DNA of 64,000 bases from Paenibacillus durus (GCF_000756615.1 NZ_CP009288.1:2108001-2172000), one strand, 5' to 3'; positions 33,852 through 42,610 are shown, counted from the first letter of the stretch. A program made the numbers and translations. Notes: a model not told the origin generated them from the sequence alone.

Positions 33852-33915
33852 ACTCACTGGCCAGAGCGCATCGCTGACAGCGATGAGGCCAGGGGTTCGA
33901 TCCCCCCAGGCCCCA
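33852..33915 (+). pseudogene. tRNA-Ala-derived pseudo-tRNA, 3' three quarters
   Basis: Bases 33863-33915 match the tRNA-Ala at 16934-16986 at 49 of 53 positions. The anticodon loop reads CTGACAG (GAC, a Val anticodon). The T-stem has lost its outer pair (A-C). The 5' acceptor strand and D-stem start are not recognisable. The 3' end AGGCCCC would pair perfectly with the GGGGCCT of the intact tRNA. It is followed by a tRNA-style terminator. Confidence 0.8.
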
Positions 33916-33930
33916 TTATAATGATTTAAT

Positions 33931-33958
33931 GACCTTCCGAATGCGGAAGGTCATTTTT
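33931..33958 (+). terminator. Terminator after the pseudo-tRNA
   Basis: GACCTTCC pairs with GGAAGGTC around a six-base loop, then ATTTTT. It may be the original terminator of a tRNA gene. From here to the MFS gene at 34152 there is only AT-rich promoter-like sequence. Confidence 0.85.
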
Positions 33959-34151
33959 GTTTTATACAGATTTTAAATTAAAGGATAACACTGATTTTTA
34001 AATTTAATACTGTGGCTAAAGGTGTTCATATACTTTGATTGATGTATGTAAAATAACGATTTAATATTGTAAACTGAACTCTATTGAGCGATTGCTCGCT
34101 TGGTAGTGGGATCATTAGTCCACTCAAATAGAAATCAGGAGGTGATTGATA

Positions 34152-35366
34152 TTGAGTTCAAATCTGACTTCAGCCGCGCAAAGTGCCGCGAGTGCTGCTT
34201 CTTCTGATCGCCTTCCATGGGCCGGATTGTTAGCCCTTGCGATGGCGGGATTTATTTGTATCCTCACGGAGACGCTGCCAGCCGGTTTGCTTCCCCAGAT
34301 CGGCGAGGGGCTTGGAGTTTCGGAGGCCATCGCCGGCCAACTCGTCACGTTGTATTCTCTGGGCTCCCTGCTCGCCGCAATTCCCTTAACAACTGCAACA
34401 CGAGGGTGGAGGAGAAAGCCGCTGTTGTTACTGTGCATTATTGGTTTTCTCGTGTTCAACAGTGTTACTGCATTATCCTCTAGCTACATATTGACGCTGG
34501 TTGCCCGTTTCTTGGCTGGTGTATCTGCAGGTGTCTTGTGGGGGATGACAGCAGGCTATGCCCGGCGTATGGTGCCGGATGTCCTTAAAGGCCGGGCCGT
34601 GGCGGTGGCAATGACCGGCACTCCTCTTGCTCTGGCGCTTGGTGTCCCTGCCGGAACATTCCTCGGCGTGCTAGTTGGCTGGCGCTCTGTTTTTGTAATC
34701 ATGTCGTTTCTGGCAGTGCTGCTCGTTGTTTGGGTGTTCTGGAAAATGCCGGATTTTCCCGGACAGGCCGCGACCCAAAGACTCGCCCTCCACAAAGTTT
34801 TCATTTTGCCGGGGGTACGGCCCGTATTGATTGTTGTTATGGCCTGGGTGTTATCTCATAACATTTTGTACACCTATATTGCGCCTTATCTTGCCCGGAC
34901 CGGACTTACCCATCGTGTTGATATGGTACTGCTTATTTTCGGGGTTACATCGGTTGTGGGGATCTGGATAATCGGACTGTTGATTGACCGTATGCAGCGC
35001 CTATTGGTATTGATAAGCCTCGCAGCTTTCGCATTGGCATCCCTTCTGCTTGGCATAGGCAGCAGTCAGCCCGTTGTAGTCTATGCAGCGGTTGCCGTCT
35101 GGGGACTTACATTCGGTGGAGCGGCGACACTGCTGCAGACGGCAATAGCTGTGGCCGCTGGCGAGAATGCGGATGTGGCTCAATCGATGCTGGTGACGGC
35201 ATGGAATCTGGCCATCGGCGGCGGTGGCTTAATGGGCGCTGTTTTACTCGAAACCCTGGGCGTTCGATCCTTCCCTTGGGCTTTGCTAATGCTGCTGCTC
35301 CTAGCACTGCTTGTTGTGTGGCGGGCAAAAGACCATGGATTTCCTTATGCTTCTTCAAGTGATTGA
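34152..35366 (+). CDS. MFS drug/metabolite exporter (DHA1 type)
   Basis: About 404 residues with twelve hydrophobic segments. It has the start WAGLLALAMAGFICILTETLPAG seen as two adjoining stretches, LPQIGEGLGVSEAIAGQ, and the conserved inter-helix loop ARRMVPDVLKGRAVAVAMTG. This is the pattern of the AraJ/YdhP-like group that exports sugars, purine analogues or drugs. TTG 34152 is nine bases from AGGAGG; TTG 34146 is too close. Its 3' end overlaps the convergent Lrp gene by 22 bp. Confidence 0.88.
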   Translation: MSSNLTSAAQSAASAASSDRLPWAGLLALAMAGFICILTETLPAGLLPQIGEGLGVSEAIAGQLVTLYSLGSLLAAIPLTTATRGWRRKPLLLLCIIGFLVFNSVTALSSSYILTLVARFLAGVSAGVLWGMTAGYARRMVPDVLKGRAVAVAMTGTPLALALGVPAGTFLGVLVGWRSVFVIMSFLAVLLVVWVFWKMPDFPGQAATQRLALHKVFILPGVRPVLIVVMAWVLSHNILYTYIAPYLARTGLTHRVDMVLLIFGVTSVVGIWIIGLLIDRMQRLLVLISLAAFALASLLLGIGSSQPVVVYAAVAVWGLTFGGAATLLQTAIAVAAGENADVAQSMLVTAWNLAIGGGGLMGAVLLETLGVRSFPWALLMLLLLALLVVWRAKDHGFPYASSSD

Positions 35367-35785
35367 ATGAGAAATTTATGATCGATTGGCGAGGACATGA
35401 CAATCAGGATCGTATAGGTTCCATACTTGTCGCACTGATTGCCAAATTCTTCGAGAGCGTGTGTGGAGTCGGTCTGTATTTTTAATAAGTAATTGTGTTC
35501 TCCGCTTATGCGGTGGCACTCGGTAACATAGGGAGAAGCTTGGACAAAATCAAGAAAGGCATAGCAGTCTCTAGTCCGAAACAACATATAGGCTGCCGCA
35601 TGCTTTCCAATTTTTTCGGGAGAGATGACGGTACGATACTCCTCGATAACGCCTTTTTCTTCCATTCGTCTGACCCGTTCCGTTACGGCAGGCTGGGACA
35701 AACCCACGCTTTTACCCAGCTCTGTCATTGAAATTCTTGCCTGATTTTGCAGATGGAAGAGAATTTGTTTGTCCACATGATCCAC
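35345..35785 (-). CDS. Lrp/AsnC family transcriptional regulator
   Basis: 146 residues. The N-terminal winged HTH is RISMTELGKSVGLSQPAVTE followed by RVRRMEEKGVI. The C-terminal RAM domain (about 65-140) carries HRISGEHNYLLKIQT, the usual amino-acid-binding region. A GTG start lies behind AAAGGAGGA. It is convergent with the MFS gene and divergent from the serine hydrolase at 35927; either may be its target. Confidence 0.9.
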   Translation of the reverse strand: MDHVDKQILFHLQNQARISMTELGKSVGLSQPAVTERVRRMEEKGVIEEYRTVISPEKIGKHAAAYMLFRTRDCYAFLDFVQASPYVTECHRISGEHNYLLKIQTDSTHALEEFGNQCDKYGTYTILIVMSSPIDHKFLIQSLEEA

Positions 35786-35926
35786 TATAAAAGTCCTCCT
35801 TTAAATTTAAGGTATTTCAAATAAAGTTTCTTTTATTGCTTTGTATAATCATCATAATGTATTGATTTCGATATGTAAAATGAGCAATTTAATTTAATCC
35901 ATGAAAGTTAGAAAGGATGGCTAACA

Positions 35927-37114
35927 TTGAGCAAATATGATCTAAATAAGAGAGATACTGAAGCGCTGCAGGCACGTATGGATGAAGTCATTGATCGTAC
36001 CCTTGCCGAAAAAAGGCTGGTTGGTGCTGTTGTCCAAGTTGCGCTTAACGGAACGCAATGTTATAACCGTGCTGCCGGATATGCAGACCGCGAACAAAAC
36101 CGGTTCATGCAAGATCATACGTTATTTCGGCTTGCTTCCGTATCCAAACCGATCGTTTCCACGGCTGCACTGGTGCTTGTATCGCAAGGCCGTCTGGGGT
36201 TGGATGACCGCGTGGACAGATGGCTGCCCGAGTTTCGCCCCCGTTTGCAAAATGGTGAATTTGCTGCTGTAACCATTCGGCATTTGTTGACTCACACGGC
36301 AGGGCTGACCTACCGTTTCTTCCAGAAGGAACATGATTCATATGAGAATGCCGGAGTATCGGACGGTATGGATCAGGCCGGTATTTCATTGGAAGAAAAT
36401 CTGCGCCGTATTGCTTCCGTACCGCTCCTCTATGTGCCAGGTACCCAGTGGAAGTATTCCATTGCAACAGATGTACTCGGTGCAGTTATTGCCAGGTCTG
36501 CCGATGCCCCGCTAGGCGAAGCCGTACGTTCTCTTGTGACCGGACCGCTAGGCATGAATGATACCGGATTTATTGCGGTCGATGCCCTAAGGCTTTCTGC
36601 GGCCTATGCGAATGATCTTCCTGAGCCGCGCCGTTTGCTTGATTTGGACCACATTCCATTTATAGAAGGTACTTCGGGTTTCCGGCTTGCTCCCGGCCGG
36701 GCGCTTGATGATACGGCGTATCCGTCAGGTGGCGCTGGCATGGTTGGCAGTGCTGGTGACTTTATGCTGCTGTTGGAAACGTTGCGAAAAGGCGGAGCGC
36801 CTCTATTACCGGAGAGCCTGGTTAGAGAAATGACTACCAACCAGATTGGCGATCTTCCAATGGCCTACTGGCCAGGGCGTGGATTCGGGCTGGGGTTTAC
36901 CGTGCTGAAAGATCCGGCGGCCGCTCAAACTTCCGAGTCGCCGGGAACCTGGCGCATGGGCGGAACTTATGGCCATTCCTGGTTTGTTGATCCCGTCAAG
37001 CAAATAAGCGTCGTGGCGTTTACCAATACCGCGCTGGAAGGCATGTCAGGCCAGTTTACGACAGACCTTTGCGAAGCGGTTTACGAAGGACTTGGGGATT
37101 CTAAATATCGTTAA
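35927..37114 (+). CDS. Beta-lactamase-fold serine hydrolase
   Basis: A 395-residue class C-type penicillin-binding/esterase family protein. The nucleophile motif S-x-x-K is SVSK in FRLASVSKPIVS. The tyrosine motif is in WKYSIATDVLG, and the third box appears in HSWFVDP. There is no signal peptide, so it is probably a cytoplasmic esterase or peptidase-like enzyme rather than a resistance enzyme. A TTG start lies behind AAAGGATGG. It ends in a strong terminator. Confidence 0.82.
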   Translation: MSKYDLNKRDTEALQARMDEVIDRTLAEKRLVGAVVQVALNGTQCYNRAAGYADREQNRFMQDHTLFRLASVSKPIVSTAALVLVSQGRLGLDDRVDRWLPEFRPRLQNGEFAAVTIRHLLTHTAGLTYRFFQKEHDSYENAGVSDGMDQAGISLEENLRRIASVPLLYVPGTQWKYSIATDVLGAVIARSADAPLGEAVRSLVTGPLGMNDTGFIAVDALRLSAAYANDLPEPRRLLDLDHIPFIEGTSGFRLAPGRALDDTAYPSGGAGMVGSAGDFMLLLETLRKGGAPLLPESLVREMTTNQIGDLPMAYWPGRGFGLGFTVLKDPAAAQTSESPGTWRMGGTYGHSWFVDPVKQISVVAFTNTALEGMSGQFTTDLCEAVYEGLGDSKYR

Positions 37115-37149
37115 CGTACTTTAGGTTGTACAGGCTTCGTACATTATAA

Positions 37150-37187
37150 GGCCGCTAGACACTTTCGGTGTTCAGCGGTTTTTTTAT
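37150..37187 (+). terminator. Terminator after serine hydrolase
   Basis: CCGCTAGACAC pairs with GGTGTTCAGCGG with a four-base TTTC loop, followed by TTTTTTT. Confidence 0.88.
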
Positions 37188-37320
37188 TGTGCTTCAATCG
37201 TGGTATAGTGGGGGGAGAAAGCGCCTTTCGGAATATCAGTCAGGAAATAGACCGTAATCCTTTACGAGAGGCGGTCTATTCTTGTTTTGAGGCAAGTCAG
37301 TCAACAAGCAAAGGGGTTAA

Positions 37321-38196
37321 ATGGATATGGTTGATTTTGAGTGGTACAGAAGCTTTTGTACGATATATAAGCACAACTCTGTGTCCGAAGCCGCAAAGGC
37401 GCGGATCATGACACAACCGGCAATGAGCCAGCACTTAGCTGCTTTGGAAGCCGAGGTAGGTGAAATTTTATTCGTCAGGACTTCAAGAAAATTAATTCCA
37501 ACGGAACGCGGGAAGGAGTTATATTCACAATTGGCTCCGCTGATCGAGTCTCTGGAGGAGACCACGATGAATTTCAAATCGGCTTCTTTGCCTACGCTTA
37601 TGGTCATAAAGATAGGGGCCGCACACGAGTTTTACACTGAAAAAATTCTCCCCAGGCTGCATAAATACAATATGAGCACCATTTCGAGTTTGGGAACGGC
37701 CGATCAATTGATAGAACTGCTGAAAGAGGATAAATTGGATCTCATCATTACTTCTAAAAGGTATCAAGCGCCGGGCATTGAGTATCAGAAATTGATGGAC
37801 GAAGAATTTGTTATTGTTGCCCCCAGTGATTGTGAAATACCGGATACAGACAACTTGAAGTCAATGGAACAGTGGCTCTCTTCGCAAAATTGGATAAGCT
37901 ATGGGCTGGATTTACCGATGATACGGAGAATTTGGAGAGAGCATTTTAAAAAGCGTCCCCAAATCAGACCTAACCATATCATTCCTGATTTACATCTCAT
38001 TCTGAAGGCTATCGGAAACGGTGCGGGTTTAAGCGCTATCCCTACATATCTATTTGAAAGTTCGGCAAATGAAAGAACCAAAGTCATTTATGAGGATTTA
38101 AGAGTGAAGAATGAGCTGTTTTTCGCCTATAAGCTGAAGCATAAACATCTGCCGCAAATCCATGAGATGATGACGCTCATACGCAAAGATATATAA
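37321..38196 (+). CDS. LysR family transcriptional regulator
   Basis: 291 residues. The N-terminal HTH (about 4-62) reads KHNSVSEAAKARIMTQPAMS and the linker helix follows. The rest is the two-lobed inducer-binding domain. The ATG follows AAAGGGG. It is on the same strand as, and 99 bp ahead of, the DJ-1/PfpI gene, which it may activate; LysR targets are more often divergent, so the assignment is open. Confidence 0.88.
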   Translation: MDMVDFEWYRSFCTIYKHNSVSEAAKARIMTQPAMSQHLAALEAEVGEILFVRTSRKLIPTERGKELYSQLAPLIESLEETTMNFKSASLPTLMVIKIGAAHEFYTEKILPRLHKYNMSTISSLGTADQLIELLKEDKLDLIITSKRYQAPGIEYQKLMDEEFVIVAPSDCEIPDTDNLKSMEQWLSSQNWISYGLDLPMIRRIWREHFKKRPQIRPNHIIPDLHLILKAIGNGAGLSAIPTYLFESSANERTKVIYEDLRVKNELFFAYKLKHKHLPQIHEMMTLIRKDI

Positions 38197-38295
38197 ATAT
38201 ATTTATGGATAATCTGAAATTTCATAATTTGTTTTATACAAGACTCGGGATTAAGATTAAGTAGGCAACAAAATAATGAATTGGAGGCAATACAA

Positions 38296-38955
38296 ATGGC
38301 AAAAAAAGTGTTAATCGTTGTAACTAATCATACGGAAGTTCATGAAAGCAAATCGACCGGGATTTGGCTGTCTGAATTTGCCGAAGCCTATATTGAATTT
38401 ACAAAAAAAGGCTATGAGCTGTTGGTGGCTAGCCCGCTTGGAGGAAAAGCTCCTGTCGATCCCGGCAGTGTAGATGCCAGCACCCCGCAAGAAATTTTGG
38501 ATGCGGAAAAATATCTGGAAAACACGACAAAGCTTGATGAAGTATCTGCTGAAGGCTTCGATGCTATTTTCTTGCCGGGCGGTCACGGAACGATGTATGA
38601 TCTTCCAAAAAGCGAAACCCTTCACAAGCTCCTGCGTGATTTTTATGAAGGGAACAAGATTGTAGCCGCTGTGTGCCACGGACCAGCCGGGCTGGTTGGA
38701 GCTACCTTGTCGAACGGTCAACCGCTTGTGGCTGGCAAACGTGTCAGTGCCTTTACAGACCGGGAAGAGGATCAAACGACTCTGGCTAGTCATCTTCCTT
38801 TCCTGCTGGAAAGCAAAATTCGCGAGTTGGGCGCGATCTATGTGGCCGCTCCGAACTGGACTTCTCATTACGAGGTAGACGGCAACCTGATTACAGGCCA
38901 AAATCCGCAATCAACGCTGGCTGTAACTAAGGCGGTTATTGAGCAATTGGGCTAA
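38296..38955 (+). CDS. DJ-1/PfpI family protein (class I glutamine amidotransferase-like)
   Basis: 219 residues. The nucleophile cysteine sits in the elbow AAVCHGPAGLVGA. The conserved acidic residue is near STGIWLSEFAEAY, and the oxyanion segment is FLPGGHGTM. This is the Hsp31/YhbO-like subgroup linked to glyoxalase III or protein deglycase activity under carbonyl stress; the precise activity is debated. ATG 38296 follows TTGGAGG. It ends at a bidirectional terminator. Confidence 0.88.
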   Translation: MAKKVLIVVTNHTEVHESKSTGIWLSEFAEAYIEFTKKGYELLVASPLGGKAPVDPGSVDASTPQEILDAEKYLENTTKLDEVSAEGFDAIFLPGGHGTMYDLPKSETLHKLLRDFYEGNKIVAAVCHGPAGLVGATLSNGQPLVAGKRVSAFTDREEDQTTLASHLPFLLESKIRELGAIYVAAPNWTSHYEVDGNLITGQNPQSTLAVTKAVIEQLG

Positions 38956-39023
38956 TCCCTTATAAATGGCAACTTGTTTAAAACCAGCGGTTGGATACCA
39001 ACATAGACAAAAAGCAACTTGAT

Positions 39024-39064
39024 AAAGCCCCCCGCAATTTTTGGATAATTGCGGGGGGCTTTCA
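39024..39064. terminator. Bidirectional terminator
   Basis: AAAGCCCCCCGCAATT pairs with AATTGCGGGGGGCTTT, a very stable stem serving the DJ-1 gene (+) and the serine hydrolase (-). Confidence 0.88.
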
Positions 39065-39072
39065 TTATAAGT

Positions 39073-40095
39073 TTAGTCTATTACAGCCGGGATAATACGT
39101 TCCTTAATCAGAGTCAACCTATCACGAGGATTAATGATGAATTCTGATGCAATGGCTACGACTAGGTCTTTTTCTGGAATGCAACAAATGACATTACCGC
39201 CATCGCCTAGTGCTAAGTATGCGAAAACTCCATCCTCTTCGTATAACCACCATAGATAACCGTATTTATTGGGGTTCATCGCTGTTGATTCGTCAATCCA
39301 TGTCCCCGAAATAATCTGATTATTGTCCCAAACGCCACGGTTCAGATAAAGAAATCCAAAACGTGCCATATCTCGGGGAGTTAGCGTAAGTCCCCATCCT
39401 CCTGTGGAGTTACCGTTTGGGTCGTTGACCCATCCTTTCACATTTTCCCCGAATAAATCTTCAAACCCAAATGATTTCATTTCATAATCTGGGATTTCTT
39501 TCATGCCGATAGATTTAAATAACGGTTCGCCCGCAAACTCACGGGCACTTTTTCCTGTGCTGCGAGTGAGGATGGCTGAAAGCAGATGCGCCCCTGCGGT
39601 GGAATACTTGAAAGTTCCAATATCACCGTTTTGCCCCAGAATATCCAGAGTATACTTTACCCAGTCAGGTTCCATACACATCTTGTCCAGCGGTTCGTGC
39701 CAGTCCTCAAATGGATAGGGGGCCGTCATCGTGAGAAGATGGCGTATGGTGATTTCTCGTTTCTGCCGATCAGCAGCACCTAGAACATATTCAGGGAAGA
39801 AATCCAGCACCTTCTGGTCTACATTTTTAATATATCTTGCATCAATGGCAATACCAATAAGGGCAGATAGTACACTTTTCGTTATAGATGCCACATGGTG
39901 TGGATCATCCGGGCCATAGCCATTATAATATTTTTCATAAGCAATATATCCATTTCTCACAACAACGATACCGTTTATATTGCTGTACTCGGATTTTATC
40001 ATAGGTTCAAGCTCTGCAAGCTTTTCAGCGTCCATTCTCAAGGTTGCCGGGTCTAGGGCTTGCCATTCTGTAGTTGGCCAGTAGTTTCTTTGCAT
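39073..40095 (-). CDS. Beta-lactamase-fold serine hydrolase (second)
   Basis: A 340-residue beta-lactamase family protein unrelated in detail to the one at 35927. The S-x-x-K motif is SITK in HHVASITKSVLSALIG. KYSTAGAHLLSAIL carries the Y-S-x motif and GYLWWLYEEDG lies near the C-terminus. The ATG at 40095 follows AGAGAGG. It is the second gene of a two-gene unit with the MerR regulator, with 13 bp between them. Confidence 0.85.
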   Translation of the reverse strand: MQRNYWPTTEWQALDPATLRMDAEKLAELEPMIKSEYSNINGIVVVRNGYIAYEKYYNGYGPDDPHHVASITKSVLSALIGIAIDARYIKNVDQKVLDFFPEYVLGAADRQKREITIRHLLTMTAPYPFEDWHEPLDKMCMEPDWVKYTLDILGQNGDIGTFKYSTAGAHLLSAILTRSTGKSAREFAGEPLFKSIGMKEIPDYEMKSFGFEDLFGENVKGWVNDPNGNSTGGWGLTLTPRDMARFGFLYLNRGVWDNNQIISGTWIDESTAMNPNKYGYLWWLYEEDGVFAYLALGDGGNVICCIPEKDLVVAIASEFIINPRDRLTLIKERIIPAVID

Positions 40096-40108
40096 AATAG
40101 ATACCTCT

Positions 40109-40924
40109 CTAAACAGGAAAATATACCTCGGTAACAATTTTCTCAGGAACGGTGGCTTGATTGGGGTCGGTTACATATACTTCATATGGTGATTTCACCA
40201 ACTCATATCCTTCATTTTCTACCCATTCCCTCAGCTTAGCATATACCGATGTCAATTCTGAATAAGAACCCTTTAAAACCGACTTCGCACAAAGGCCTCC
40301 AGGCAAATCTCTCGTTCCCTTTACAGTCTCCTCTATCGGGATGGCAAACTCTGTATCATTGCCGGCAGGATTGTATTCAGGGCTGTGATAAATAGTCATT
40401 GGCGCACCAAGCAAGGTTAGTTTTTCAGCAGCAATCTTTTCATATAGCCTGTTAAAATACGTTCCATATCCTCGGGCATAGTCATCACTACTCATCATCT
40501 GACGCATATAAAGGATATTCATTGGCCGGGTTTCAACAAGTTGTACCTCTATATTGTCAAGGCATGACATCATGGGTATGCCCTTCTCTAAATTTAAAAT
40601 ATCATTACTCATTTGTTTTAGGGTATACTCAAAAGCATTTAGCTTTCCCTGTACTTCCCTTCTCTTGCGATTAAGGGCGGAACAAAGCTTCTCCTCTGAT
40701 TGATCCTCTTCCAATTCCAGAATGGCTTTGATTTCTTCCAGAGAAAAATGATAGGATTTCAGACGGTTGATAAAGAGCATCTTTTTTAGTTGTCTGATGG
40801 AATAATACCTATAACCGTTCTCAGAGTTAATCTCATCAGGATTGATTAATCCAATTTCATCATAATATCGAAGCGTTTTTGTAGATACTTCGCATATCTT
40901 TGAGAATTCTCCAATCGATAGCAA
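40109..40924 (-). CDS. MerR family regulator with GyrI-like effector domain
   Basis: About 271 residues. The winged HTH reads LSIGEFSKICEVSTKTLRYY followed by DEIGLINPDEI. A dimerisation helix (about 75-115) and a C-terminal GyrI/BmrR-type effector domain (ILYMRQMMSSDDYARGYG, EVYFPV) come next, like the multidrug-binding regulators BmrR and Mta. TTG 40924 is used because it sits seven bases from GGAGG; earlier in-frame ATGs lack a site. It is probably autoregulated together with the serine hydrolase. Confidence 0.87.
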   Translation of the reverse strand: MLSIGEFSKICEVSTKTLRYYDEIGLINPDEINSENGYRYYSIRQLKKMLFINRLKSYHFSLEEIKAILELEEDQSEEKLCSALNRKRREVQGKLNAFEYTLKQMSNDILNLEKGIPMMSCLDNIEVQLVETRPMNILYMRQMMSSDDYARGYGTYFNRLYEKIAAEKLTLLGAPMTIYHSPEYNPAGNDTEFAIPIEETVKGTRDLPGGLCAKSVLKGSYSELTSVYAKLREWVENEGYELVKSPYEVYVTDPNQATVPEKIVTEVYFPV

Positions 40925-41043
40925 GAAGTCACCTCCATTCTTCATATTACTTTGTTCAATTTCACTATGCACCTTACCCTAAGGGAAAAGTCAACTGCAG
41001 AAATATTGGCGCTTCTTTAGTTAGCAATCAAGAAAGCCGCTAA

Positions 41044-41088
41044 GCAACTCTCGGTTTCGTTTTTAGACGAACCAGGGTTGTTTTTTAT
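41044..41088 (+). terminator. Orphan hairpin with T-run
   Basis: CAACTCTCGGTTTCGT pairs imperfectly with ACGAACCAGGGTTG, followed by TTTTTTAT. No gene on this strand precedes it for over 2 kb, so it may be a relic of a lost gene. Confidence 0.5.
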
Positions 41089-41104
41089 TTGGAAAAAAAG
41101 AGGG

Positions 41105-41160
41105 TTGACAAATGATCTACATGAAACTATTATAGTTACAGGTAATCAAAGTTGTTACAG
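41105..41160 (+). promoter_or_regulatory. SigA promoter with GTTACAGG repeats
   Basis: TTGACA (41105-41110), 17 bp, TATTAT (41128-41133). Two direct copies of GTTACAGGT lie at about 41135 and 41153, just downstream, a possible operator over the start of transcription. Confidence 0.65.
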
Positions 41161-41190
41161 GTTAAATACGGAGAAGGAAGGTAAACGAAC

Positions 41191-41832
41191 ATGAAAATCG
41201 GAATTATTGGAGCAAGCGGAAAAGCGGGAGCAGCAATTGCAAAGGAAGCACTAAGCCGTCAACATGAAGTAACGGCGATTGTCAGAAACGCATCGAAAGT
41301 TGAAGGCAAAGAAGCCGCTATTTTGGAGAAAGACATCTTCGATCTAACATCTGATGACCTTCAAGGGTTTGATGCTGTCGTCAATGCGTTCGGGGCCGCT
41401 CCTGGTCAAGAGCAGCTGCATGTTGAAGCGGGGAGAGTATTGATAGAAGCGATCAAGGGAGCTCCGGGAACCCGATTAATCGTTGTCGGCGGAGCCGGAA
41501 GCTTGTTTGTAGACGAAGCCCAAACGATACGTGCGATGGATACGCCTCAATTTCCTAAGGAGTATTTTGCAACAGCGTTCAATCAAGGCAAAAACCTTGA
41601 GGATCTTCAGAACTCGGACGGAATCCAGTGGACATTTGTCAGTCCGGCCGCGTTCTTCAACCCGGAGGGCAAACGAACAGGCGCTTATCAAAAAGGAAAA
41701 GATAACTTCATCGTCAACGCCAAAGGGGACAGCTATGTAAGTTATGCGGATTACGCGGTTGCGATCATCGACGAAATTGAACAGCCGCAGCATATTAACG
41801 AACGATTCACCTTAGTTTCCGAAGCTGGATGA
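41191..41832 (+). CDS. NAD(P)-binding oxidoreductase (NmrA/YwnB-like)
   Basis: A 213-residue Rossmann protein. The loop GIIGASGKAGAAIAKEA binds the cofactor, followed by VVNAFGA and VVGGAGSLFVD. This matches the atypical SDR group (YwnB/BVR-B-like, NADH- or flavin-binding), often induced by oxidative or electrophile stress. The ATG lies behind GGAAGG. The reading frame continues past the stop with about 34 coding-like codons to 41928, which may be a relic of another gene. Confidence 0.85.
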   Translation: MKIGIIGASGKAGAAIAKEALSRQHEVTAIVRNASKVEGKEAAILEKDIFDLTSDDLQGFDAVVNAFGAAPGQEQLHVEAGRVLIEAIKGAPGTRLIVVGGAGSLFVDEAQTIRAMDTPQFPKEYFATAFNQGKNLEDLQNSDGIQWTFVSPAAFFNPEGKRTGAYQKGKDNFIVNAKGDSYVSYADYAVAIIDEIEQPQHINERFTLVSEAG

Positions 41833-41950
41833 ACCCATATTACCGATGCCGCCGCAGCGGCTCGTATTGTCTCTAGCGGCTGGAACGGCGTGAAATTGAC
41901 GGATTATGTGCTCCTGCTCGGAGCTTGACGGAGAATGGTAAATATTAGAA

Positions 41951-41990
41951 GTTCAGGCAGTCGAGAAAATCTCGACAGCCTGAACGCTTT
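41951..41990 (+). terminator. Hairpin after the oxidoreductase region
   Basis: GTTCAGGC-A-GTCGAGA pairs with TCTCGAC-A-GCCTGAAC, a near-perfect stem with a weak T-tail (GCTTTAAT). Confidence 0.65.
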
Positions 41991-42039
41991 AATAAAAAAG
42001 GCTTAGAAGAATCCAAAAATTTTCTTGCAACAATTATAA

Positions 42040-42300
42040 TTATTTGAGATAAGACTTTATCTTATTTAAGATACTATGTCCATTAGTGGTAAACAGAATA
42101 TAAGTTTTTGAAATCGTCTTAATTATAACTCTGTCAGTTGTAGCATAGGGGGTACCAATCCTAATTGCACTTTTCTCCTCACCACCGTAAGTATCATCAA
42201 ACAAAACATCCTGAATGTCATCAATAGGTATTTCTATTTTAGTTAATTGCCAAGTGATAATTAGTTTTTCATTCTGCTTCTTCACATCAATTCCTAGCAT
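42040..42300 (-). CDS. SunI/YnzG family small protein
   Basis: 86 residues resembling the UPF0457 (YnzG) and SunI group: IITWQLTKIEIPIDDI, DDTYGGEEKSAIRIGTPY and a C-terminal amphipathic helix. SunI protects Bacillus subtilis from the bacteriocin sublancin, but most members have no known role and occur without bacteriocin genes, as here. The ATG follows GAGGAGG. It has AT-rich composition. Confidence 0.75.
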   Translation of the reverse strand: MLGIDVKKQNEKLIITWQLTKIEIPIDDIQDVLFDDTYGGEEKSAIRIGTPYATTDRVIIKTISKTYILFTTNGHSILNKIKSYLK

Positions 42301-42432
42301 CTTACTACCTCCTCTAACTCACTTACTCTTTATTATACAAATAATATTATAAAGAAAGTTGGATAAATCGCCCAAATATTTATATATATTAGAAAATATT
42401 ATAAAGAATTTTCAAGGATAACAGTTATCTAA

Positions 42433-42610
42433 ATGCCAAGGCTTACCCTGTTTTCATTTAGTTTTTGGTCCCAGAGGAAATTTGTCTTTCATCTGAGGAG
42501 GCCAAGCGTGAAGAGGTCAGGCATGCTGTGAAAAAGTAAATGAAAATCGCCTTTCCCTTTGTTGAATAGGGGCAAGGCGTTTTTTTATACCGTAAAACGT
42601 TTCACTGCAT
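42433..42610. repeat. Direct repeat, left copy, flanking the GntR/EamA cassette
   Basis: About 175 bp that recur at 44413-44598 with scattered differences. Shared segments include GGCCAAGCGTGAA, GGCATGCTGTGAAAAAGTAA and the terminator CGCCTTTCCC/GGGGCAAGGCG plus TTTTTTT (42548-42587). The right edge matches the last codons of a chemoreceptor gene on the minus strand (AVKRFTV then TAA). Confidence 0.85.

Noticed and set aside
33838..33915. Functional second tRNA
   Set aside because: The 5' acceptor strand and part of the D-stem do not pair, the outer T-stem pair is lost and no promoter is seen.
35927..40095. The two beta-lactamase-fold genes as antibiotic-resistance genes
   Set aside because: Neither shows a signal peptide, and both resemble esterase-type family members more than secreted class C enzymes.
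42040..42300. Bacteriocin immunity gene implying a sublancin-like cluster
   Set aside because: No precursor peptide, glycosyltransferase or dedicated transporter is found nearby; most YnzG-type proteins occur alone.
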